A DNA stretch of 15,146 nt, from contig CAMLDZ010000067.1 in assembly GCA_946478985.1 (NCBI GenBank), positions 1 through 15,146 of the forward strand, written 5' to 3'. This document shows, one piece after another, positions 1 to 6,977 of this stretch. The notes under the pieces were generated by a model. It was not told the origin of the DNA. It made no database searches and saw only the letters and a program-made list of their open reading frames with translations. The first letter of the stretch is position 1. Each line of letters opens with the position of its first letter. The stretch comes from an uncultured Solimonas sp. Its GTDB lineage: Bacteria > Pseudomonadota > Gammaproteobacteria > Nevskiales > Nevskiaceae. The position numbers and the translations under genes were made by a program.

Positions 1-566
1 TGCCGGCCGTCATCCGCGACGATCTGAGCGATTCGGAAGCCTTCGTCGTCGGCCTCATCGAGAACCTGCAGCGGGAGTCGCTGTCGCCCATCGAGACCGC
101 CGCAGGTCTCAAGCGGCTCGGCGAATTGTTCGAACTGACGCATGGCGAGATCGGCGAGCGCATCGGCAAATCGCGCGCCTATGTCACCAATTACCTGCGC
201 CTGCTCAACCTGGCGCCGGACGTCGCGCGGCTGGTCAATGAAGGTCATATCCAGCTGGGCCACGCCAAGGTCCTGGCAGGTGTGGCGATGGATCGACAGC
301 TGCACTGGGCCGATCAGATCGTCCGCCACAGGCTGAGCGTGCGTGCGCTCGAACAGCGCCTCAACGCGGCACGCGACGCCAAGCTGGTATTCAAGCCGGG
401 CAAGCCGGCCGACTGGCAGCGCCTGGAGCGCGATCTGGCCGACCATCTGGCCTGTCCGGTCTCGGTGAGTGCCGACAAGGCCGGCAAGGGTGAACTGCGC
501 GTGCGGTTCCACACGCTCGACGAGCTGGATGGCGTGCTGGCGCGGATCGGCTATGTCGCCAAATGA
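1..566 (+). CDS. parB: ParB-family chromosome partitioning protein (5' end missing)
   Basis: The open frame runs in from the left edge (first full codon at 3) and encodes the last 187 residues of ParB, the CTPase/DNA clamp that loads at parS and works with ParA in origin segregation. Visible at the left edge is the conserved block IENLQRESLSPIETA, followed by a helix-turn-helix region (GEIGERIGKSRAYVTNYLRLL), the conserved IQLGHAKVLAG stretch, and a C-terminal dimerisation domain ending in DELDGVLARIGYVAK. The N-terminal CTP-binding part and the start codon lie outside the window. No parS palindrome was noticed here. A parA gene would be expected immediately to the left. Family assignment is firm; chromosomal rather than plasmid origin is inferred from the housekeeping neighbours. 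Confidence 0.95.
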   Translation, partial: PAVIRDDLSDSEAFVVGLIENLQRESLSPIETAAGLKRLGELFELTHGEIGERIGKSRAYVTNYLRLLNLAPDVARLVNEGHIQLGHAKVLAGVAMDRQLHWADQIVRHRLSVRALEQRLNAARDAKLVFKPGKPADWQRLERDLADHLACPVSVSADKAGKGELRVRFHTLDELDGVLARIGYVAK

Positions 567-567
567 C

Positions 568-602
568 TTATCGACAGCCCGCGGGGGTAAGCCTGTGGAT
601 AA
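568..602. promoter_or_regulatory. DnaA-box-like 9-mers behind parB
   Basis: TGTGGATAA at 594-602 is the exact reverse complement of the classical DnaA box TTATCCACA. TTATCGACA at 568-576 differs from it by one base and begins two bases after the parB stop codon. parAB commonly lies close to oriC in gammaproteobacteria, so a DnaA-binding or titration site here is plausible. Two boxes are too few, and no AT-rich unwinding element is visible, to call an origin. Confidence 0.4.
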
Positions 603-664
603 GCCGGTGATGAACGTCCACAGCGCCCGCCACCACAGGCTTTGCTCCGGATCTGACCAAAAAA

Positions 665-1450
665 TTGCCGACTGACCGCGCCGCCGCTCCACGGGTCGCC
701 CAGCTCGACTTCGAGCTGTTCCGCGAAGACTTCGATCTGGTCGAGCGGGTCAGCGCGCGTGCCCGCCATATCCGCATCGAGATCCGGCCGGGTCGCCGCG
801 TCGTGCTGGTCTATCCGCGCTGGGTGCCGCGCAGCGAGGCGCTGGGCTTTCTGCGCGAGCGTGACGGCTGGGTGCGCGACAAGCTGGCCGAGCTGGAGCG
901 GCTGCCGGCCGCGCATTCGCCGCCGACCGCCGCCTGGGATGGCAGCGATCGCGTGCCGTTGCGCGGCGTGACGCTGCCGGTGGTGGTGGAGCCGGCGCGG
1001 TTGCGCCGGGCCGCCGTGCGCTTCGAGACCCAGCGCATCGTCCTGCTGGTGCCGCCGGAGCAACGCGCGCAACCGGCGCGGCTGGCGGCGAGCCTGCGTG
1101 CGGCGCTGATCCACCAGGCGCGGCTCGACGCGCTGCGCCTGCTCGACGCCGAGGCGCCGCGGCTGGGCGTGCGCTACTCGGCACTGAAGATCCACGATCC
1201 GCAGACCCTGTGGGGCAGCTGCAATCCGGGGGCGGTGATCTGCCTGTCGTGGCGGCTGCTGCTGGCGCCGCCCGAGGTGTTGCGCTACGTCGTCGTCCAC
1301 GAGCTGTGCCATCTGGTCCATCTCGACCATTCGCCGCGATTCTGGGCGCTGGTCGCCCGGCAGATGCCGGATTACGCCATGCACAAGCAATGGCTGCGCG
1401 AACAGGGCCACCAGCTGCATCAGGTTCTGCCGCGTCCGCGGGCGGCCTGA
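665..1450 (+). CDS. YgjP/WLM-type zinc metallopeptidase (M48-like)
   Basis: Predicted 261-residue cytoplasmic protein of the YgjP (DUF45) family. The zinc-protease signature HELCH is at residues 212-216 (H212, E213, H216), with a likely third ligand in DHSPRFW (H222); the family motif LWGSC is near residue 182. There is no signal peptide. The frame is open from base 614 and has no ATG or GTG before the conserved part, so the best start is TTG at 665, with CTG at 653 as the alternative; the upstream Shine-Dalgarno sequence is poor. The gene lies 98 bases after parB in the same direction, with the DnaA-box-like sites between. The family is widespread but its substrate is poorly defined; a YgjP homologue is often part of restriction or housekeeping loci, and nothing here suggests the former. 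Confidence 0.88.
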   Translation: MPTDRAAAPRVAQLDFELFREDFDLVERVSARARHIRIEIRPGRRVVLVYPRWVPRSEALGFLRERDGWVRDKLAELERLPAAHSPPTAAWDGSDRVPLRGVTLPVVVEPARLRRAAVRFETQRIVLLVPPEQRAQPARLAASLRAALIHQARLDALRLLDAEAPRLGVRYSALKIHDPQTLWGSCNPGAVICLSWRLLLAPPEVLRYVVVHELCHLVHLDHSPRFWALVARQMPDYAMHKQWLREQGHQLHQVLPRPRAA

Positions 1451-1559
1451 GGGGCCGAGGCCGGATCGCCCGCGCCGCGGCGGCGCTTGAGCCGCACCCC
1501 GGCTCGGGCTATCGTCGAGCGGACCGCTGGCGATATCCGACCAGGGCGAGGAGAGCGCA

Positions 1560-1964
1560 ATGGCGACACTGGAAACGGTGACGGTCCGCGATTACATGAG
1601 CACGCGACTGATGACCTTCACGCCGGAAATGGAGGTGATGAACGCCGTCCACCAGCTGGTCAAGAGCGGTCACTCGGGCGCGCCGGTGGTCGACGCCGAA
1701 GGCAAGCTGGTCGGCATGCTGTCCGAGCGTGACTGCATGTCGATCGCAATGGTGGCGGCACAGGACACTTGCGTGGCGGGTCCGGTCAGCCGCTACATGA
1801 GCAGCAAGGTCGAGACCGTCAGCTCGGAGATGAGCCTGACGCAGCTGGCCACCCTGTTCATCAACAACAGCCACTTCCGCCGCTATCCGGTCGTCGACGG
1901 CGGCAAACTGGTCGGCCAGATTTCCCGCTCGGACGTATTGCGCGCGATCAGCCACTGCTGCTGA
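1560..1964 (+). CDS. small CBS-domain pair protein
   Basis: Encodes 134 residues made almost wholly of two CBS domains. The first spans roughly residues 8-60 (VRDYMSTRLMTFTPEMEVMNAV, then SGAPVVDAEGKLVGMLSERD). The second spans about 74-130 (VSRYMSSKVETVSSEMSL, then RRYPVVDGGKLVGQISRSDVLRAI). Such Bateman modules bind adenine nucleotides and act as energy or redox sensors, alone or by docking to a partner. The ATG at 1560 follows a GGCGAGGAG ribosome-binding site. There is no signal peptide or membrane segment. It lies 109 bases after the peptidase gene and is convergent with the minus-strand gene that follows. The partner is unknown. Two adjacent cysteines form the C-terminal end (HCC). Confidence 0.9.
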   Translation: MATLETVTVRDYMSTRLMTFTPEMEVMNAVHQLVKSGHSGAPVVDAEGKLVGMLSERDCMSIAMVAAQDTCVAGPVSRYMSSKVETVSSEMSLTQLATLFINNSHFRRYPVVDGGKLVGQISRSDVLRAISHCC

Positions 1965-1984
1965 ACCCGCCGGGCCCGCGCATG

Positions 1985-2010
1985 AAAAGGCCCTCCACGG
2001 AGGAGGGCCT
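1985..2010 (-). terminator. intrinsic terminator of the LEA-like gene
   Basis: AGGCCCTCC at 1988-1996 pairs perfectly with GGAGGGCCT at 2002-2010 around a five-base loop. The AAAA at 1985-1988 gives a T run on the minus strand directly after the stem, so this terminates transcription from the minus-strand gene at 2043-2582. The plus-strand side has no T run, so it may work less well for the CBS gene. Confidence 0.85.
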
Positions 2011-2042
2011 CCAGCTGCGACCGCTGGTGACCACGCGGCGTC

Positions 2043-2582
2043 TTATTGCGCCTCGACCTTGGCCTCTGCTTCGACGCTGACCTTGGCCGGCTTGACCAGG
2101 CCGCCGACGGCATTGCCGACGGCGCCGGTGGTGGCGCCCACGGCATTGCCGGTGGCGCTGACCGCGGACTTGGTGCCGTCCTTGATCTTGCCGCCGGTGG
2201 TCTTGGCGGCATCGCGCGTCTTGTGGCCGGCGTGCACGGCGGCGTCGTGCGCCTCGTGGCCGACATGCACCGCGGCATCCTTGGTCTTGCCGGCGGCGGA
2301 TACCGCGCCGTCCTTGACCTTGCCACCGACTTCGGCCGCGGCCGCGGCGCCGACCTTGGCCTTGTCAGCCACCGCGCCGGCCGCCGCCTTGGCGCCTTCC
2401 TTGACCTCCATGCCGGTGCTCTTGGCCGCATCGACGATACCCGGGCCCGCCGGCTGTTCGGCGGGCGCGCTGGTGCCGGCACCGACGCTGACACCGACAT
2501 TGGCTTTGGCTTCGGCCGCCAGGGCAGCCGGACCGGCGCTGAGCAGGCCCGCGGTGGCGATAAGCAGCAGTACGTTCTTCAT
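2043..2582 (-). CDS. exported LEA-like Ala/Lys-rich repeat protein
   Basis: Encodes 179 residues. An N-terminal signal peptide (MKNVLLLIATAGLLSAGPAALA, cleavage near residue 22) is followed by low-complexity sequence rich in Ala, Gly and Lys. Residues 87-141 form five in-register 11-residue units, each with a charged K/H-x-K/H/R-D head: GKVKDGAVSAA, GKTKDAAVHVG, HEAHDAAVHAG, HKTRDAAKTTG, GKIKDGTKSAV. This periodicity is that of group 3 LEA proteins, which are disordered in water and fold as amphipathic helices on membranes or when dry. The middle units carry several histidines. A Gly/Ala/Val-rich GNAVG stretch follows. The ATG at 2582 has an AGGA ribosome-binding site, and a terminator lies at the 3' end. 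The periplasmic stress role is inferred from the repeat type. Confidence 0.8.
   Translation of the reverse strand: MKNVLLLIATAGLLSAGPAALAAEAKANVGVSVGAGTSAPAEQPAGPGIVDAAKSTGMEVKEGAKAAAGAVADKAKVGAAAAAEVGGKVKDGAVSAAGKTKDAAVHVGHEAHDAAVHAGHKTRDAAKTTGGKIKDGTKSAVSATGNAVGATTGAVGNAVGGLVKPAKVSVEAEAKVEAQ
2160..2324 (-). repeat. five tandem 11-residue (33-base) coding repeats
   Basis: Within the minus-strand exported protein, residues 87-141 divide without gaps into five 11-residue units that share a small residue at position 1, a basic or histidine position 2-4 block, Asp at position 5 and Ala/Gly at position 6. The repeat is clear at protein level. The period matches the LEA group 3 motif. Confidence 0.7.
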
Positions 2583-2908
2583 GGGGGGTTCCTCGTGAGT
2601 GATACAGCGTTCGCTTGTTCTGGTGTCGCCGCCGGCTGACCGGCGACGGCGCTCAAGCTGCCTGAAATCGCGACGCCGTGCCAGCGCCGCCGAGCCTCGG
2701 CCGCTGGCGGACCGGCAAGCCTGCGTTGCGCGGATATCGCCACCGGGCGCGGGGAGATAACTGCAAAATGATGGCGGCTATCGGCAGCAGTCACGCCTCC
2801 CGTATTAAGAATAGCGTTCTTAGTTCTTTTACTCCTCTGGTCCGGCCTCTTACATTGCCGCTCGGCAAGGTACGGCGATCAGGCCGCTTTTTCGATTTGG
2901 AGTGATCG
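2583..2908. promoter_or_regulatory. divergent intergenic region with a TAAGAA/TTCTTA palindrome
   Basis: This 326-base gap separates the divergently read LEA-like and sigma54-activator genes and must carry promoters for both. The one clear element is a perfect inverted repeat, TAAGAA (2806-2811) and TTCTTA (2817-2822) around TAGCG, in the most AT-rich stretch, about 87 bases before the activator start. It is a good operator candidate for control of the activator gene. A sequence near 2779-2790 (ATCGGCAGCAG) resembles half of the palindromes described at 11936-11953. No convincing -35/-10 pair or gene could be assigned. Confidence 0.45.
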
Positions 2909-4033
<1,125 letters not shown>

Positions 4034-4040
4034 GCGATCG

Positions 4041-4058
4041 CTGCTGCGGGCGCAACAG
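4041..4058. promoter_or_regulatory. possible extra activator palindrome CTGCT-N8-AACAG
   Basis: CTGCT and AACAG flank eight bases, matching the palindromes upstream of the three sigma54 promoters. It lies eight bases after the activator stop codon and about 450 bases before the 4500 promoter, so it could serve autoregulation, looping, or be chance. It has no obvious promoter at the usual distance. Confidence 0.25.
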
Positions 4059-4094
4059 TGCCGCTGCTGATTGATCAGCAACGGCACGAGTTTT
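4058..4094 (+). terminator. intrinsic terminator of the activator gene
   Basis: GTGCCG (4058-4063) pairs with CGGCAC (4082-4087), and inside it, after one mismatch, TGCTGAT (4065-4071) pairs with ATCAGCA (4074-4080). The 13-pair imperfect stem is followed within four bases by TTTT (4091-4094). It begins 25 bases after the activator stop codon and insulates the activator from the PSD1 operon. Confidence 0.75.
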
Positions 4095-4320
4095 ATCGGC
4101 CCGCGAAATCCCTTCTTTGCAGATGCGCCACCGTGCGCCGGCGCCGCCGGCGCTGCGCTGCCTGGCGTTTATTTCCAATGATGAAAAGCGGGCCGCAACA
4201 AGCGCTTGGCATTGCGTCGCCGGCTTGCTGCGGGTATCGACGGTGGCTCGGCGTTGCAGGATCGGGCGGCCATGGACGCCGCTGTCGGCGCCCATCGCCG
4301 CAACGGTGTCGGCGAGAGAA

Positions 4321-4338
4321 GTGTTGAACTTTGAACAG
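4321..4338. promoter_or_regulatory. activator-binding palindrome 1, PSD1 promoter
   Basis: TGTTGAACTTTGAACA (4322-4337) has outer arms TGTT and AACA separated by eight bases, equivalent to TGT-N10-ACA, the half-site spacing known for NifA-type sites. Its centre is about 196 bases before the predicted start at 4526. It shares 13 of 16 bases with the site at 15108-15123. Confidence 0.55.
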
Positions 4339-4352
4339 CTACCCGAGCGGTG

Positions 4353-4370
4353 CTGTTTGCCAAGCAACAG
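4353..4370. promoter_or_regulatory. activator-binding palindrome 2, PSD1 promoter
   Basis: CTGTT and AACAG flank eight bases (TGTTTGCCAAGCAACA at 4354-4369). It starts exactly 32 bases after the first palindrome, about three helical turns, so both would face the same side of the DNA. The centre is about 164 bases before the predicted start. Confidence 0.55.
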
Positions 4371-4406
4371 ATTGTTGAATTTTCCTTTCTGACAGGCCGG
4401 TCATCT

Positions 4407-4429
4407 ACGCATTTTTGGCTTTGATGCGT
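4407..4429. repeat. inverted repeat ACGCAT-N11-ATGCGT
   Basis: Perfect six-base arms at 4407-4412 and 4424-4429 surround an 11-base AT-rich spacer. It lies between the upstream palindromes and the sigma54 promoter, centred about 108 bases before the predicted start. It may be an operator for a second regulator; no T run follows, so it is not a terminator. Confidence 0.35.
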
Positions 4430-4499
4430 TTGTAGAAAAACGTTCTGTTTCATTGTCTTGCGCATGGGAAATGACTTTTGTCGTGAAGCGCCGAAAGAC

Positions 4500-4515
4500 T
4501 GGCCTGATCGTTGCA
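4500..4515 (+). promoter_or_regulatory. sigma54 (-24/-12) promoter of PSD1-DUF1501
   Basis: TGGCCTGATCGTTGCA has GG at 4501-4502 and GC at 4513-4514 with the required ten bases between. Compared with the consensus TGGCACG-N4-TTGCW it misses only two positions, in the ACG part. The predicted start is near 4526. It sits downstream of a sigma54 activator gene and two palindromes, which strengthens the call well beyond the motif alone. Confidence 0.7.
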
Positions 4516-4612
4516 ATTTCTCCTCGCTCGAATGCTCCGGCCTGAGCTTGGCCGGGCATCGTCAGGATGCGGTGCTTGTGGTTGGGAACATTCAGGAGTT
4601 GGGAGCCAGTCA

Positions 4613-6937
4613 ATGAGAAAGAGCGCGTGCTTCGCCGTTTTGTGGGGATTGTCGGCGGCCGTGTCGATGGCGGTGGCGGCGGAAGGCGCCCCCGATACGG
4701 TGGCGGCCAAGGGTGCGCCGGCGGCGCGCACTTCGCTGATCAAGCCGGCGAAGCTGTGGTCGTACGAGCAGGTCAAGCCGCAGGCGGTTCCGGCGGTGCA
4801 CAACCAGAAATGGCTGCGCTCGCCGATCGACGCCTTCGTCCTCGCCAAGCTCGAGGAAAAGGGCCTCAAGCCTTCCAGGGACGCTGAGCGCGCTGCGTTC
4901 ATTCGCCGTGCCACGCTGGACACCTGGGGCGTCATCCCGACCCCGGAAGAGGTGCAGGCCTTCGTCAGCGACCGCTCGCCGGACGCCTACGAAAAGCTGG
5001 CCGACCGCCTGCTGGCCTCGCCGCGCTTCGGCGAGCGCCAGGCCCGCCGCTGGCTGGATCTGGCGCGTTACGCCGACAGCACCGGCTTCCAGAACGACGA
5101 CACGCGTCCGAACATGTGGCGTTATCGCGACTACGTGATCGAGTCGTTCAACCAGAACAAGCCGTACGACCGCTTCATCAAGGAGCAGCTGGCCGGCGAT
5201 GAGCTATACCCGGGCGATCAGAACGCACTGGTGGCGACCGGCTTCATGGCCGGCTTCCCGGACAACCACAACTCGCGCGACCTGGTGCAGCGCAAGTACC
5301 AGATCACCACCGACATCACCGACACCGTCGGCAGTGTGTTCCTGGCGCAGACGGTCGAGTGCGCGCGTTGCCACGATCACAAGATCGACAAGATCTCCGC
5401 GAAGGAATACTTCCAGCTGCAGGCGTTCTTCGCCAATCTCAACGCGGTCGACAACGTGCCGGCCAAGCTCGGCCCGCAGGAACGCGCCTACCGCGAGCAG
5501 CAGGCCAAGTGGGAGGCGGCAACCCAGGAGATCCGCGCCAGGCGTGCGGCACTGCTGCAGCCGGTCTATGAGGCGGGGCTCAAGTACCACAAGGAGCGCT
5601 ATCTCACCGACAGCCGTGAGTCGATCTTCAAGCCCAAGGAGCAGTGGAACGCGCACGACCGCTGGATCAACCACCGCCTGGCCAACGTCACCGACGAAGC
5701 CAGCATCGCCAACTATCTGGAAGAAGCCGGTAGCAACAAGGACAACGCCGTCTACGATCCCAAGCTCGAAGCGAGCTGGAAGGAGTACAAGAAGCTCGGC
5801 GAGGAACTGAAGAAGTTCGACAAGCTGAAGCCGACCAAGGGCTCCGACCAGATTTCGGCGATGACCGAGCTGGGTTACGCCGATGCTCCGGCAACCTTCC
5901 TGTACTTTGGCGGCAACCACGAGCGTCCGCTGGAAGAAGTGCAGCCGGGCTTTCCGTCGGCGATCACCAGCGACAAGCCGGTGATCGTGCCGACCGCGAC
6001 CTCGTCGGGCCGTCGTACCGCGCTGGCCAACTGGATCGCCAGCCCGACCAACCCGCTGACGGCCCGCGTCTACGTCAACCGCGTGTGGAGCCAGTACTTC
6101 GGCTACGGTCTGGTCAAGACCGTCAGCGACTTCGGCAAGGCCGGCGACAAGCCGACCCATCCGGAGCTGCTCGACTACCTGGCCGGCGAGTTCGCCAAGG
6201 GCTGGGACGTCAAGAAGCTGCACCGCTCGATCCTGCTGTCGTCGGTCTACCGGCAGGCCTCCGACTACCGCGAGGAAGTCGCCAAGGCCGATCCGGAAAA
6301 CAAGCTGCTGGCCGTCTATCCGCGCAAGCGCATGGAGGCCGAGCAGATCCGCGACTCGCTGCTGGTCGCCTCCGGCCAGCTGGTTGACGAGGTCGGCGGT
6401 CCAAGCGTATTCGCGCCGGTGCCGGCGGGCGTCAACGGCGGCCAGTTCTGGAAGACCTCCGAGGACAAGAACGACTGGAACCGTCGCAGCCTCTACATCT
6501 TCACGCGGCGCAGCCTGGCCTATCCGCTGCTGCAGACCTTCGACGGTGCCTCGCCGCAACAGGCGCACGCCAAGCGCGACGTGACGACGACGCCGCTGCA
6601 GGCGCTGACGCTGGTCAACAACGACCAGGTGTTCCAGTGGTCGCAGGCGCTGGCCGGCCGCGTGATCCGCGAGGCCGGTGGTGACCCGGCCAAGGAGATC
6701 GACCGTCTCTACCAGATCCTGCTCGCCCGCGCGCCGGACAAGCAGGAGAAGAAGGCGCTGCTGGCCTTCCTCGACGAGCACCAGAAGGTGATCGCGCAGA
6801 AGGCCGCCGACGGACAACTGTCACTGGCGCTGCCGCTGGGCCTCGACAAGGCACCGATTGATCCGCTGCGCGCTGCGGCCTTCGTCGACCTTGTCCATAC
6901 CGTCGCCAATTCAAACGATTTCAGCTATCGCTTCTGA
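4613..6937 (+). CDS. exported PSD1 (DUF1549/DUF1553) protein with CxxCH
   Basis: Encodes 774 residues from the ATG at 4613, which follows GGGAG and begins a signal peptide (MRKSACFAVLWGLSAAVSMAVAA). The DUF1549 domain is seen from about residue 70 (IDAFVLAKLEEKGL, RRATLDTWGVIPTPEEV, RWLDLARYADSTGFQ) to about 285, and contains a single haem-type motif C250-A-R-C253-H254 followed by DHKIDKIS. A Lys/Glu-rich linker follows. DUF1553 starts near residue 466 (RRTALANWIASPTNPLTARVYVNRVW) and includes RKRMEAEQIRDSLL. The family is abundant in Planctomycetes, usually with an N-terminal PSCyt1 cytochrome domain that is missing here. The biochemical role is not established. It is 40 bases before the DUF1501 gene and controlled by the sigma54 promoter at 4500. 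Haem attachment is predicted from the motif only. Confidence 0.9.
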   Translation: MRKSACFAVLWGLSAAVSMAVAAEGAPDTVAAKGAPAARTSLIKPAKLWSYEQVKPQAVPAVHNQKWLRSPIDAFVLAKLEEKGLKPSRDAERAAFIRRATLDTWGVIPTPEEVQAFVSDRSPDAYEKLADRLLASPRFGERQARRWLDLARYADSTGFQNDDTRPNMWRYRDYVIESFNQNKPYDRFIKEQLAGDELYPGDQNALVATGFMAGFPDNHNSRDLVQRKYQITTDITDTVGSVFLAQTVECARCHDHKIDKISAKEYFQLQAFFANLNAVDNVPAKLGPQERAYREQQAKWEAATQEIRARRAALLQPVYEAGLKYHKERYLTDSRESIFKPKEQWNAHDRWINHRLANVTDEASIANYLEEAGSNKDNAVYDPKLEASWKEYKKLGEELKKFDKLKPTKGSDQISAMTELGYADAPATFLYFGGNHERPLEEVQPGFPSAITSDKPVIVPTATSSGRRTALANWIASPTNPLTARVYVNRVWSQYFGYGLVKTVSDFGKAGDKPTHPELLDYLAGEFAKGWDVKKLHRSILLSSVYRQASDYREEVAKADPENKLLAVYPRKRMEAEQIRDSLLVASGQLVDEVGGPSVFAPVPAGVNGGQFWKTSEDKNDWNRRSLYIFTRRSLAYPLLQTFDGASPQQAHAKRDVTTTPLQALTLVNNDQVFQWSQALAGRVIREAGGDPAKEIDRLYQILLARAPDKQEKKALLAFLDEHQKVIAQKAADGQLSLALPLGLDKAPIDPLRAAAFVDLVHTVANSNDFSYRF

Positions 6938-6977
6938 TTTCAGAGCGACCATCGAACAAGAATCTAGGGAAGCATCC

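Larger units (their letters stand above)
4095..4612 (+). promoter_or_regulatory. control region of the PSD1-DUF1501 operon
   Basis: No gene is supported in this gap. Its right two thirds are more AT-rich than the surroundings. In order it holds two palindromes of the CTGYT-N8-ARCAG type (4321-4338 and 4353-4370), an inverted repeat ACGCAT/ATGCGT (4407-4412 and 4424-4429, 11-base spacer), and a sigma54 promoter candidate (4500-4515). The predicted transcript start near 4526 leaves a leader of about 87 bases before the ATG at 4613. This is the expected layout of an enhancer-dependent promoter. Confidence 0.65.

Noticed and set aside
2854..2872. sigma54-like sequence upstream of the activator gene (GGCCTCTTACATTGC)
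   Set aside because: GG and GC are separated by 11 bases, not 10, and spacing is strict for sigma54 holoenzyme; no full palindrome lies upstream.
4240..4260. TGGCTCGGCGTTGCA as another sigma54 promoter in the 4095-4612 gap
   Set aside because: Only nine bases separate GG and GC, and no gene start is near.
4511..4612. Upstream TTG start that lengthens the PSD1 protein by 34 residues
   Set aside because: It would overlap the -12 promoter element, has no ribosome-binding site and would hide the clear signal peptide that begins at 4613.
5204..6817. Long minus-strand open frame opposite PSD1, and similar long antisense frames opposite DUF1501 and the MBL gene
   Set aside because: Composition is Arg/Val/Gln-rich as expected from the complement of GC-rich coding DNA; there is no recognisable domain or ribosome-binding site, and the plus-strand genes are secure.
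6858..6977. Upstream start for DUF1501 overlapping the PSD1 3' end
   Set aside because: The Tat signal requires the ATG at 6978, which has a proper ribosome-binding site.
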